Source: JBBDIX01 sp050486225
GTDB taxonomy: Bacteria; Actinomycetota; Nitriliruptoria; Nitriliruptorales; Nitriliruptoraceae
Assembly (NCBI GenBank): GCA_050486225.1
Contig: JBJHCV010000003.1
Coordinates: 62,001 to 126,000, forward strand
Length of the DNA: 64,000 nt
Reading direction: 5' to 3'
Of this stretch, positions 25,181 through 33,754 are shown piece by piece. The notes beneath the pieces were generated by a model. The model was not told the DNA's origin and made no database searches. It worked only from the letters and a program-made list of their open reading frames with translations. The position numbers and the translations under genes were made by a program. The first letter of the stretch is position 1. Each line of letters starts with the position of its first letter.

Positions 25181-25584
25181 GGGCCCCGCAACCACGTCAC
25201 GTCGTGGCACCACTCGTCGAACGGCCCCCACCCCGGAACCCCCGGACCGGAGACCCTCGACACGGCGTGTCCCTCCGCTTCCCTCGGTGCTGGGTGCACC
25301 GTGGGACTCCGCACCGGCGAACGACGCCATCGCGCTCGGTCGCCGGGCGACCCCTCGGAGCGATCCGCCACGGTGACCCACGCCCCTGCGGCGCCGCGAC
25401 CCGATCATCGGTTGTGCACGGTCCACCCCTCGTGGATGGACATCCCTGACGGCCAGCGACCCCATCCCGTTCCTCGACCGGACGAACGGGCATGCCCTCC
25501 CTCCCGGAGGACGGGGCGAACCCGCCCAGCACGTCGACGCGCCGCGTGTGCATCGACGACGGGCCCTGCGGCACGGAGCACGGC
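25181..25584 (+). other. Long leader/intergenic region before transaldolase and rho
   Basis: About 400 bases with no supported gene. It contains a modest 7-bp hairpin CCCGTTC / GAACGGG (25466-25490). In-frame codons run upstream of the transaldolase from 25492 but look non-coding (no family match, no ribosome site). In related actinobacteria rho itself carries a long leader, and this stretch may serve the same role with transaldolase placed in between (inference). Confidence 0.4.
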
Positions 25585-26244
25585 ATGAAGCTCTTCCTCG
25601 ACACCGCGAACCTCGCCGAGATCACGGAGATCAACGCCTGGGGCATCCTGGCGGGGGTCACGACCAACCCGTCGCTGGCGGCCGCGGAGGGCCTCGACTT
25701 CCGCGACATGATCGCGGGCATCTGTGCCGAGGTCGACGGGCACGTCAGCGCGGAGGTCGTCGCCACGGAAACGGACGGGATGCTGGCCGAGGCACGGGAA
25801 CTGCGTGAGATCGCGGACAACGTCGTGATCAAGCTTCCGCTGACCCCTGCAGGGCTCGCCGCCTGTGCGACCCTCGCCCGGGAGGGCACGGCAACCAACG
25901 TCACACTGTGCTTCTCGCCCACCCAGTCGATCCTCGCGGCCCAGGCGGGGGCGACCTACGTGTCGCCGTTCGTCGGTCGCGTCGACGACATCGCCAACGA
26001 CGGGATCGCGCTGCTCGGTGAGATCTGCGAGATCTACCGGATCCAGGGCTACGACACCCAGGTGCTGGCCGCGTCGCTTCGTCATCCCCAGCACGTGGTG
26101 CAGGCGGCTCTCGCCGGGGCCGACGTCGCGACGATGCCCGCGAAGGTCCTGCGACAGATGGTGCAGCACCCCCTGACGGATGCAGGGCTGGAACGGTTCC
26201 TCGCGGACTGGGACGGCTACCTGCAGGCAACCGGCGGCGCCTGA
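25585..26244 (+). CDS. Transaldolase / fructose-6-phosphate aldolase family (small type)
   Basis: 219 residues, the short FSA/TalC subfamily rather than the long TalA/TalB type. Starts MKLFLDTANLAEI and carries GVTTNPSL, the Schiff-base Lys83 in VVIKLPLTPAG, and TLCFSPTQSILAAQAGATYVSPFVGRVDD (cited here as ATYVSPFVGRVDD), all hallmarks. It either transfers dihydroxyacetone in the pentose phosphate pathway or cleaves fructose-6-phosphate; most actinobacterial members of this size are annotated as transaldolase, but sequence alone does not settle it. Sits between thrB and rho, 52 bases before rho. Confidence 0.92.
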   Translation: MKLFLDTANLAEITEINAWGILAGVTTNPSLAAAEGLDFRDMIAGICAEVDGHVSAEVVATETDGMLAEARELREIADNVVIKLPLTPAGLAACATLAREGTATNVTLCFSPTQSILAAQAGATYVSPFVGRVDDIANDGIALLGEICEIYRIQGYDTQVLAASLRHPQHVVQAALAGADVATMPAKVLRQMVQHPLTDAGLERFLADWDGYLQATGGA

Positions 26245-26296
26245 GCGCTCGCCACGGCAAGAACGCGTCGCCTCGACGCCCTGACTGGAGAACCAC

Positions 26297-28162
26297 ATGG
26301 ACCGCAGCCTGCTCGAGAAGAAGGCGCTCTCGGAACTGCGACAGATCGCCTCGACCCTCGAGCTCGAGGGGTACCAGCGCATGAAGAAGTCGGACCTGGT
26401 CGACCTGATCGTCGACGAGGGCGGCAACGGCGGCTCCCGAGCCGCACTCGCCGCGATGCCGACCACGGCCCCCGACGACGCCGGTCGAGACGCCAACGGG
26501 CACCACAACGGTGCCGGCCGAGGGGGACAGGACGCGGATCGCTCCGGTGACGACGCCGCCGACGCCGGGACCGACGGCGGTGCCGCTTCGAGGGTCGACG
26601 CGAACGGACAGGACGACGGCGAGGCAGACGACGCCCAGCGCATCCGTGCACGACGCCGGCAGGAGGGCGATGGCCCGTCCGAGGCCGCCGACGGCTCCGA
26701 CGACGCGAGCGCGACGCGCGAGCGCAGCCGCAACCGCAGCCGCTCCGTCGCCGGCGACCGCGACGGGGGGCAGGACACCGGAGACGGTGGCGCGGCTCGT
26801 GGCCGCGATCGCGACGACGACGGCGACGACCGTGGCAACCGTGGCGACCGCGCAGACCGTGGCAACGACCGCCAGGACGGGGGGCAGGGTCGTCAGCAGG
26901 GCGGCAACCAGGGCCGGCAGCAGGGTGGCCAGGGCGGCCAGCAGCGCCAGGAGGGCGGAGGCCGCCGCGGAGAGCGCCGCCGCAAGGGTCGCGGTCAGGG
27001 GCAGGGCAACAACCAGCCCCAGGAGAACCTCGACGACGCCGAGGTGCGATCCGGCACGCTCGACCTGCTTCCCGAGGGCTACGGCTTCCTGCGGGTCACC
27101 GGCTACCTGTCGGGTCCGAAGGACGTCTACGTCTCCCAGTCGCTCGTGCGGCGCTTCGACCTGCGGCGCGGTGACCGGATCGCTGGACCGATCCGTCGCA
27201 ACAAGAACAACGACAAGTTCCCCGCGCTCGCTCGCGTCGACACGTTCGAGGGTGAGCCCGTCGACCAGGAGGGTCCGGCGCCTCGCCGGGTGGAGTTCAA
27301 GGACCTCACCCCGCTGTTCCCCGACGAGCGCCTGCGCCTCGAGACCGAGGAGAAGTCGCCGATCGCGATGCGACTGGTCGACATGATCGCGCCGATCGGC
27401 AAGGGTCAGCGAGGCCTGCTGGTGTCGCCGCCCAAGGCCGGGAAGACCACGGTCCTCAAGCAGCTCGCCCACGCGATCGAGGCCAACAACCCCGAGGTGC
27501 ACCTGATGGTGCTGCTCGTCGACGAACGGCCCGAGGAGGTCACCGACTTCGAGCGGTCCACGAAGGGCGAGGTGATCTCCTCGACGTTCGACCGTCCGGC
27601 CGAGGACCACACGCAGGTCGCGGAGCTCACCATCGAACGGGCGAAGCGGCTGGTGGAACAGGGTCGCGACGTCGTGATCCTGCTCGACTCGATCACGCGC
27701 CTCGGTCGCGCCTACAACCTCGCGGCCCCGGCCAGCGGACGCATCCTCTCCGGGGGCATCGACTCGGCGGCGCTGTATCCGCCGAAGCGGTTCTTCGGGG
27801 CCGCCCGCAACATCGAGGAGGGCGGAAGCCTCACGATCATCGCCAGTGCGCTCATCGACACCGGCTCAAAGATGGACGAGGTCATCTTCGAGGAGTTCAA
27901 GGGCACCGGCAACATGGAGCTGCGGCTCGACCGCCGGATGGAGCAGAAGCGGATCTTCCCGGCGATCGACATCCAGGGGTCGGGCACCCGTCGCGAGGAG
28001 CTGCTGCTCGAGGCGGACGAACTCGCCACGATCTGGAAGCTGCGACGACTGCTGTCGACCATGGACTCGGAGGCGGCCCTGCAGCTGCTGATCGACAAGC
28101 TCAAGGCGACGAAGTCGAACAGTCAGTTCCTCCAGATGATCTCCAAGTCGAATCTGCAGTAG
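26297..28162 (+). CDS. rho: Transcription termination factor Rho, with a large disordered insert
   Basis: 621 residues, about 200 longer than E. coli Rho. N-terminal SAP-like Rho_N helices (1-42, LEKKALSELRQIASTLELEG), then a low-complexity insert at about 43-245 rich in Asp, Gly, Arg, Asn and Gln, then the RNA-binding domain (LLPEGYGFLRV at about 258-267, the RNP-type motif), then the ATPase with Walker A VSPPKAGKTT at about 376-385 and Walker B VVILLDSITR. The R-loop/bicyclomycin region is conserved (GRILSGGIDSAALYPPKRFFGAARNIEEGGSLTI, cited as SGGIDSAALYPPKRFFGAAR). Rho threads RNA and stops transcription. Inserts of this kind are known in actinobacterial Rho. Confidence 0.97.
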   Translation: MDRSLLEKKALSELRQIASTLELEGYQRMKKSDLVDLIVDEGGNGGSRAALAAMPTTAPDDAGRDANGHHNGAGRGGQDADRSGDDAADAGTDGGAASRVDANGQDDGEADDAQRIRARRRQEGDGPSEAADGSDDASATRERSRNRSRSVAGDRDGGQDTGDGGAARGRDRDDDGDDRGNRGDRADRGNDRQDGGQGRQQGGNQGRQQGGQGGQQRQEGGGRRGERRRKGRGQGQGNNQPQENLDDAEVRSGTLDLLPEGYGFLRVTGYLSGPKDVYVSQSLVRRFDLRRGDRIAGPIRRNKNNDKFPALARVDTFEGEPVDQEGPAPRRVEFKDLTPLFPDERLRLETEEKSPIAMRLVDMIAPIGKGQRGLLVSPPKAGKTTVLKQLAHAIEANNPEVHLMVLLVDERPEEVTDFERSTKGEVISSTFDRPAEDHTQVAELTIERAKRLVEQGRDVVILLDSITRLGRAYNLAAPASGRILSGGIDSAALYPPKRFFGAARNIEEGGSLTIIASALIDTGSKMDEVIFEEFKGTGNMELRLDRRMEQKRIFPAIDIQGSGTRREELLLEADELATIWKLRRLLSTMDSEAALQLLIDKLKATKSNSQFLQMISKSNLQ

Positions 28163-28184
28163 TCAGGGGTCACACCGCGGCTGG

Positions 28185-28190
28185 TACCCT
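28185..28190 (+). promoter_or_regulatory. Candidate -10 box (TACCCT) for rpmE
   Basis: TACCCT inside CTGGTACCCTCTGGTACC, where GGTACC occurs twice 10 bases apart. If used, the rpmE leader is about 105 bases and contains the hairpin at 28200-28220. Confidence 0.35.
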
Positions 28191-28199
28191 CTGGTACCA

Positions 28200-28220
28200 C
28201 GCGCGCCCCTGTGGCGCGCG
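28200..28220 (+). terminator. Hairpin in the rho-rpmE gap (terminator or leader element)
   Basis: Perfect 8-bp stem CGCGCGCC / GGCGCGCG with a 5-base loop, 37 bases after the rho stop. It could end rho mRNA or, if rpmE uses the TACCCT box, be the first structure in the rpmE leader where L31 might bind. Confidence 0.45.
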
Positions 28221-28301
28221 GTCGCGTGTGGCACCCGCGTCACCGCCGTCGGCCCGGTACCCGCCGCTGCGCCGCGGCACACGTTCGAGGAGTCGTAGAC
28301 C

Positions 28302-28514
28302 ATGAAGCAGGGCATCCATCCCGAGTACACGACCGCAACGGTCACCTGTTCGTGCGGCAGCACGTTCGAGACTCGCGCGACCGTCGACACCATCCGGGTC
28401 GAACTGTGCAACCAGTGCCACCCGTTCTACACGGGCCGGCAGAAGCTCGTCGACACGGGCGGACGCGTCGACCGCTTCCGTCGTCGCCTGGAGAAGTCGA
28501 CCCAGGGCTCCTGA
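28302..28514 (+). CDS. rpmE: 50S ribosomal protein L31
   Basis: 70 residues, the zinc-binding (C+) form: Cys pair CSC at about 16-18 and CNQC at about 36-39, followed by HPFYTGRQKLVDTGGRVDRF, the family signature. L31 bridges the ribosomal subunits. C+ forms are usually made when zinc is plentiful and may be replaced by C- paralogues under zinc limitation; no C- copy is in this window. SD GGAG at 28290 area (CGAGGAG) precedes ATG. The gene lies in the conserved rho-rpmE-prfA order. Confidence 0.97.
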   Translation: MKQGIHPEYTTATVTCSCGSTFETRATVDTIRVELCNQCHPFYTGRQKLVDTGGRVDRFRRRLEKSTQGS

Positions 28515-28554
28515 CACGCCGCCACCCCTGCACGAACCCTCCTGCGAGGCGGAC

Positions 28555-29622
28555 GTGAGCGAGCTCGACGACAAGGACCCGATGCAGTCGGCCCCCAGCT
28601 ACTACGGGGGGCAGGCCGTCATCGAGGGTGTCATGATGCGGGGTGCCGACCGCTGGGCCGTCGCGGTGCGGCGTCCCGGGGACGACATCTGGATCGAGTG
28701 CCACCCCGTCTCCGACCTCCCGCGCCGACGTCCGTGGCTGAAGTGGCCGATGATCCGCGGCTGCTGGTCGCTGTTCGACTCGCTGGCGATCGGGATGCGT
28801 GCGCTGGGCATCTCCGCGAACCAGGCCGCCCCCGAGGACGAGCCTGAGACCAGTTCCGCCGTCACCGGCCTGTCGATGCTGCTCGCGCTCGTCGTGTTCA
28901 TCGGGATCTTCATCTTCCTGCCGTCCGCGGGCACCAAGGGGCTCGATGCGCTCATCGGGCACGTGATGGGTGACGGTGTGTGGTTCCACGTCGTCGAGTC
29001 CGTGGTGCGCATCGCGATCTTCCTCGGGTACCTGTGGGCCATCTCGCTGATGTCCGACATCCGCCGGGTGTTCCAGTACCACGGAGCCGAACACAAGACG
29101 ATCGCGGCCTGGGAGCACGACGAGGTCCTCGAGCCCGCGAACGTCGACCGCTACTCGACGTTGCACGTGCGGTGCGGCACCAACTTCCTGATCCTCGTGA
29201 TGCTGCTGGCCATCTTCGTCTACACCGCGGGTGGCCTGCTCGTGCCGCCTCCCGAGGGCATCACCTGGTACGCCGCCGTGCTGTACCACGTGGTGCTGCG
29301 CATCGTCCTGCTCCCGGTGGTCGCGGGCCTCGCGTACGAGGGTCTGCGCGTCGGTGCCAGGTACGGCGACAACCTGCTGGTGCGCGCGGTCATGAAGCCG
29401 GGACTGTGGCTCCAGCTCATCACGACGAAGCAGCCCGACCGCGACCAGATCGAGGTCGCCATCCGGGCCTTCGAGGCCGTCGTACCCGCGGCGGATCGGG
29501 AGAGGCGGGTGTCCACCACGCTGACGAGTCCGATCACGCTCGCGCCAGACGGGCTCGAGGTCGAGCTGACCGCGGCGACCATCCGGCGTGACGACGACGG
29601 CGAGCGCACCGACGGGGCCTAG
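28555..29622 (+). CDS. DUF1385-family membrane protein
   Basis: 355 residues from GTG 28555. Family signature near the N-terminus: YYGGQAVIEGVMMRGADRW. Several TM segments follow (about 100-125, 145-165, 210-235, 240-265), with RRVFQYHGAEHKTI and a late WLQLITTKQPDRDQIEVAI, both strongly conserved in the family. Function is unknown; members sit beside rpmE/prfA in many Gram-positive and actinobacterial genomes and some are linked to envelope metabolism. It starts 40 bases after rpmE and ends 56 bases before prfA, so it is probably in the same transcript. Confidence 0.92.
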   Translation: MSELDDKDPMQSAPSYYGGQAVIEGVMMRGADRWAVAVRRPGDDIWIECHPVSDLPRRRPWLKWPMIRGCWSLFDSLAIGMRALGISANQAAPEDEPETSSAVTGLSMLLALVVFIGIFIFLPSAGTKGLDALIGHVMGDGVWFHVVESVVRIAIFLGYLWAISLMSDIRRVFQYHGAEHKTIAAWEHDEVLEPANVDRYSTLHVRCGTNFLILVMLLAIFVYTAGGLLVPPPEGITWYAAVLYHVVLRIVLLPVVAGLAYEGLRVGARYGDNLLVRAVMKPGLWLQLITTKQPDRDQIEVAIRAFEAVVPAADRERRVSTTLTSPITLAPDGLEVELTAATIRRDDDGERTDGA

Positions 29623-29678
29623 CGGGCGCGACGGTCCGGCGACGGACCCCGCGCGTCCACCACCCCCAGAGGCCCATC

Positions 29679-30758
29679 ATGTACGAACAGCTCGACGCCA
29701 TCGAGGCTCGGTTCTCCGACATCGAGTCCCAGCTCGCGGACCCTGAGGTCGCGGGCGATGGTGCTCGCTATCAGGAACTCGCGAAGCAGCACGCCCAGCT
29801 CGCCGGGGTCGTGGACAGCTATCGACGCTGGCGTGGGACCCGCGACGACCTGCAGGCCGCTCGGGAGATGCTCGACGACGCCGACGGTGACGAACGGGTC
29901 CAGCTCGACGCCGAGATCTCCGAACTCGCTGCCCGGCTCGTGGGGCTCGAGGAGGGCCTGCGGCTCGAACTCGCGCCGAGGGACCCCAACGACGACCGGG
30001 ACGTGATCGTGGAGATCCGATCGGCCGCAGGTGGCGACGAGGCCGGCCTGTTCGCGGGAGAACTGCGTGACATGTACCTGCGCTATGCCCAGTCGAAGGG
30101 CTGGGCGGCCCGGGTGCTCGACGAGTCGCCGCAGGGGATCGGCGGCGTCAAGGAGGCCGTGCTGGAGATCGTGGGCGTCGACGCGTTCGCCCACCTCAAG
30201 CACGAGTCCGGCGTCCACCGTGTGCAGCGTGTGCCCGCGACCGAGTCCCAGGGGCGCATCCACACCTCGACCGCCTCGGTCGCCGTGCTGCCCGCCGCAG
30301 AGGAGGTCGACGTCGAGATCGACCCCGGCGACCTGCGCATCGACGTGTTCCGCTCGTCGGGTCCGGGCGGCCAGAGCGTCAACACGACCGACTCGGCGGT
30401 GCGCATCACCCACGTTCCCACCGGAGTCGTCGTCGCCTGTCAGGACGAGAAGTCCCAGCACCAGAACCGGGAGAAGGCGCTGCGCGTCCTGCGCTCGCGA
30501 CTCCTGCAGGCCGAGCAGGAACGTCTCGACCAGCAGCGATCCGATGCGCGTCGCGGGCAGATCGGGACGGGCGACCGTTCGGAGAAGATCCGCACGTACA
30601 ACGTGCCCCAGAGCCGGGTGACCGACCACCGGATCGCGTTCACCACGCATGCCCTTGCCGACGTGCTCTCGGGTGGTCTCGACGAACTCGTCGACGCGCT
30701 GCGTCGCGCGGAGCGTGAGGCCCGTCTCGCCGAGGTCGACGCCGGAGCGGGCGCATGA
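29679..30758 (+). CDS. prfA: Peptide chain release factor 1
   Basis: 359 residues. RF1 acts at UAG and UAA. Its recognition tripeptide PAT is at 186-188 (VQRVPATESQGR) and GGQ at 230-232 (SSGPGGQSVN), so this paralogue is RF1, in contrast to the SPF-bearing RF2 at 4 kb. The next gene encodes PrmC, the methyltransferase that modifies the Gln of GGQ, and overlaps by ATGA. Confidence 0.97.
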   Translation: MYEQLDAIEARFSDIESQLADPEVAGDGARYQELAKQHAQLAGVVDSYRRWRGTRDDLQAAREMLDDADGDERVQLDAEISELAARLVGLEEGLRLELAPRDPNDDRDVIVEIRSAAGGDEAGLFAGELRDMYLRYAQSKGWAARVLDESPQGIGGVKEAVLEIVGVDAFAHLKHESGVHRVQRVPATESQGRIHTSTASVAVLPAAEEVDVEIDPGDLRIDVFRSSGPGGQSVNTTDSAVRITHVPTGVVVACQDEKSQHQNREKALRVLRSRLLQAEQERLDQQRSDARRGQIGTGDRSEKIRTYNVPQSRVTDHRIAFTTHALADVLSGGLDELVDALRRAEREARLAEVDAGAGA

Positions 30759-31675
30759 GCGTCGCCGACCCGAGTGCACCGGAGGCGCGCACCACGGCGC
30801 GGGAGCTCGAGCGCCTGACGGCTCGGCTCCTCGCCGAGGCCGACGTCGCCAGCCCGGACGCCGACGCACGCTGGCTGGTCGAGGCCGCGATGGGAGCCGA
30901 TCCCCACCAGCAGCCCGGCCGCTTCGTCGAGGCGTCGGAACGCCATGCGCTCGACGCGATGGTGGAGCGTCGCCGGGCCCGCGAACCACTCCAGCTGATC
31001 GTGGGCGGGACGGCGTTCCTCGACCTGTGGATCGAGTGTCGTGCCGGGGTGTTCATCCCGAGGCCCGAGACCGAGGTCGCGGCACGCCTCGCGATCGAGG
31101 CCGCACGACGGGCCCGCGCGGCACCCCTCGTGGTCGAGCCGTGCACGGGCACCGGCGCGATCGCGTGTGCGCTCGTCGCGCACGTCGACGGCGTGCAGGT
31201 CGTGGCGACCGACATCAACGTCGACGCCGTCACCCTCGCTCGACACAACCTGTCGCGGGTCACGCAGGGGGACGCCGGCCGTGTGCTCGCGAGCGGGGCG
31301 ACGGCGGAGGTGCGTCACGGGAGGCTGTTGGACCCCGTGGACCCGGGCCTCGTGGGTCGGGTGGACGTGCTCGTCGCGAACCCGCCGTACCTGCCGCTCG
31401 AGGACCGTGAGGCGTGGAGCCCGGAGGTCGCGGAAGGCGATCCTCTCGATGCGCTCGTCGGCGGGCAGAATGGTCACGAGGTCGTCGACCGACTGCTGCG
31501 CCTCGCGCCGCGCTGGCTGCGACCCGGTGGCACCGTCATCGTCGAGATCGACGAACGCCGGGCCATCGAGGCGACCGACACCGCGAACGCCGCCGGACTC
31601 ACCGGCGTCCGCATCGTGGACGACCTCGCCGGAGCGCCGCGGGTCGTCGTCGCGAGGCGACGCGCGGAGGCCTGA
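30755..31675 (+). CDS. prmC: Release factor glutamine methyltransferase PrmC
   Basis: 306 residues from ATG 30755, overlapping the prfA stop. SAM-dependent N5-glutamine methyltransferase acting on the GGQ Gln of RF1 and RF2. The SAM-binding motif I is VVEPCTGTGAIACAL (about 126-140) and the substrate motif NPPY is at 209-212 (VLVANPPYLPL). The N-terminal helical domain recognises the release factor. Immediate overlap with prfA indicates co-translation with its substrate. Confidence 0.96.
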   Translation: MSVADPSAPEARTTARELERLTARLLAEADVASPDADARWLVEAAMGADPHQQPGRFVEASERHALDAMVERRRAREPLQLIVGGTAFLDLWIECRAGVFIPRPETEVAARLAIEAARRARAAPLVVEPCTGTGAIACALVAHVDGVQVVATDINVDAVTLARHNLSRVTQGDAGRVLASGATAEVRHGRLLDPVDPGLVGRVDVLVANPPYLPLEDREAWSPEVAEGDPLDALVGGQNGHEVVDRLLRLAPRWLRPGGTVIVEIDERRAIEATDTANAAGLTGVRIVDDLAGAPRVVVARRRAEA

Positions 31676-31707
31676 CCGCCGTCCCGTCATCGACATGAGG
31701 TTCCCTG

Positions 31708-32436
31708 ATGGCCGATCGCATCGTCGACGTCCGTGGTGACGGCCGTGCCGGTGCTGTGGAGCGAGCCGCCGCGGCGCTGCGCGACGGCCGGCTCGTGGTG
31801 CTGCCCACCGACACCGTGTACGGGGTCGCCGCCGACGCGTTCAACCGCGAGGGCACGCGCCGGATCTTCGAGGCCAAGCAGAGGACGTGGGACGTCCCGC
31901 TGCCGATCCTGGTGCGCACGCCCAAGCAGCTGGCGGGGATCTGTCCCCGCGTCCCGGAGGCCGCCGAGCGGCTCATGGCGGCGTTCTGGCCCGGCGCGCT
32001 GACCCTGGTGATCGCGGAGCAGCCCGGTCTGTCGTGGAACATCGGCAACAGTCAGCGCACCGTGGCGGTTCGCATGCCGCTGGACGAGGTGACGCTCGCG
32101 GTCATCCGGGCGGTCGGGCCGCTCGCGGTCACGAGCGCCAACGTGGCGGGACACGCGCCACCGACGACGGCTGGAGACGCCGCCGGACAGCTCGGCGACC
32201 ACGTCGCGGTCGTGCTCGACGACGGTCCGCGAACCGCAGCGGTTCCCTCGACGATCGTGGACCTGACACGCGAGGAACCCGACATCCTGCGCACTGGTGA
32301 CCTCGACCCCGACGACGTGCTCGCCGTCGCGCGGGGCACACTCGACCCCATCACGGCGTCGGCTCGGGTCAGTGACCGCGCCGACGTCGTGAACGCCGAG
32401 GTCGCCGGTGACGCGCCGGCCGACGGCGCTGACTGA
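31708..32436 (+). CDS. tsaC: L-threonylcarbamoyladenylate synthase (YrdC/Sua5 type)
   Basis: 242 residues. Makes threonylcarbamoyl-AMP from Thr, bicarbonate and ATP for t6A37 of tRNAs. The YrdC fold is clear: LPTDTVYGVAADAFN (about 33-47), KQRTWDVPLPILV (with the KxR signature), FWPGALTLVI, VAVRMP, TSANVAGHAP, and PSTIVDL. The extra C-terminal residues after about 205 are less than a full Sua5 domain. Lies 32 bases after prmC. Confidence 0.95.
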   Translation: MADRIVDVRGDGRAGAVERAAAALRDGRLVVLPTDTVYGVAADAFNREGTRRIFEAKQRTWDVPLPILVRTPKQLAGICPRVPEAAERLMAAFWPGALTLVIAEQPGLSWNIGNSQRTVAVRMPLDEVTLAVIRAVGPLAVTSANVAGHAPPTTAGDAAGQLGDHVAVVLDDGPRTAAVPSTIVDLTREEPDILRTGDLDPDDVLAVARGTLDPITASARVSDRADVVNAEVAGDAPADGAD

Positions 32437-32448
32437 CCGGGTGGGCGA

Positions 32449-32454
32449 TAGCCT
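32449..32454 (+). promoter_or_regulatory. Candidate -10 box (TAGCCT) for glyA
   Basis: TAGCCT 34 bases before the TTG start, in the 52-base gap after tsaC. Confidence 0.4.
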
Positions 32455-32488
32455 GCGACCGATCTCCTCCTCGACCCGTGAGGCACCG

Positions 32489-33754
32489 TTGAGCACGTTC
32501 TGGGGTCCAGACTTCGACCAGTTGCGCGAGATCGACCCACAGGTCGCCGAGGGCCTGCTCGCCGAACTCGCCCGTCAGCGCGGCAAGCTGCAGCTGATCG
32601 CAAGCGAGAACTTCGCCTCGCCTGCGGTGCTCGCGGCGAACGGGTCGGTGCTGTCCAACAAGTACGCAGAGGGCTACCCGGGCCGTCGCTACTACGGTGG
32701 ATGCGAGGAGGCCGTGGACCCGCTCGAGCAGCTCGCGATCGACCGGGCCAGGGAGCTGTTCGGGGCGGCGCACGCCAATGTCCAACCGCACTCTGGCGCC
32801 AGTGCGAACATCGCGGCCTACTTCGCCACCGTGTCGCCGGGTGACAAGGTCCTGGCGATGTCGCTGCCGCACGGTGGTCACCTGACACACGGCATGGCGA
32901 TCAACTTCTCGGGCAAGTGGTTCGACATCGTGTCCTACGGGGTCACCGAGGACACCGAGACCATCGACATGGACCATGTCCGGGCGCTTGCCCTCGAGCA
33001 CCGGCCACGGCTCATCATCGCCGGATGGTCGGCCTATCCGCGTCAGCTCGACTTCCCGGCGTTCCGGTCGATCGCCGACGAGGTCGGTGCGGTGCTCATG
33101 TGCGACGCCGCCCACTTCATCGGGCTCGTGGCCGGGGGAGTGCACCCCTCGCCCGTCGAGTACTGCGACATCGTGACGTTCACCACCCACAAGACCCTGC
33201 GGGGGCCTCGAGGAGCGATCATCCTCACGAACGAGGAGTGGGCCACCCCCATCGACAAGGCCGTGTTCCCGGGAACCCAGGGTGGGCCGCTCGAGCACGT
33301 CGTCGCCGCGAAGGCCGTCGCCCTCAAGGAGGCCATGGACCCGTCGTTCGCCGACTACGCGCGACGGATCCTCGACGGCGCACGGGCGCTGGCGGACGGG
33401 CTGGCCGATCGTGGCTACCGAATCACGTCCGGGGGTACCGACACCCACCTGTTCCTCGCGGACGTCACCACGAAGGGGCTGACGGGTCGTGACGCCGAGG
33501 CCCGCTGCGACGCCGCGGGGATCGTGCTCAACAAGAACGCGATCCCGTTCGACACCAACCCACCCGCGGTCGCGTCCGGCATCAGAGCCGGAACCGCGTG
33601 TGTGGCCACGCAGGGCATGGGCCCCGAGGAGATGACCCGCGTCGCGGGTCTCGTCGACCGGGCGCTGACCGGGTCGGACGGTGACCTCGCCGCGGTCCGG
33701 GGCGAGGTCACCGAACTGGTCGAACGATTCCCGGCCTATCCCCGGAGCGACTGA
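32489..33754 (+). CDS. glyA: Serine hydroxymethyltransferase
   Basis: 421 residues from TTG 32489, chosen for the GAGG 6 bases upstream and because homologues begin at this point; a longer in-frame extension to 32408 overlaps the preceding gene and has no family support. PLP enzyme that interconverts Ser and Gly and loads one-carbon units on tetrahydrofolate. PLP Lys is in VTFTTHKTLRGPRG; also ENFASPAVLAANGSVL, NKYAEGYPGRRYYGG and HSGASANIAAYFA. wecA begins right after its stop. Confidence 0.95.
   Translation: MSTFWGPDFDQLREIDPQVAEGLLAELARQRGKLQLIASENFASPAVLAANGSVLSNKYAEGYPGRRYYGGCEEAVDPLEQLAIDRARELFGAAHANVQPHSGASANIAAYFATVSPGDKVLAMSLPHGGHLTHGMAINFSGKWFDIVSYGVTEDTETIDMDHVRALALEHRPRLIIAGWSAYPRQLDFPAFRSIADEVGAVLMCDAAHFIGLVAGGVHPSPVEYCDIVTFTTHKTLRGPRGAIILTNEEWATPIDKAVFPGTQGGPLEHVVAAKAVALKEAMDPSFADYARRILDGARALADGLADRGYRITSGGTDTHLFLADVTTKGLTGRDAEARCDAAGIVLNKNAIPFDTNPPAVASGIRAGTACVATQGMGPEEMTRVAGLVDRALTGSDGDLAAVRGEVTELVERFPAYPRSD

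Noticed and set aside
25492..25584. N-terminal extension of the transaldolase
   Set aside because: The extra 31 residues have no family match and no ribosome site; the family starts at MKLFLDTAN.
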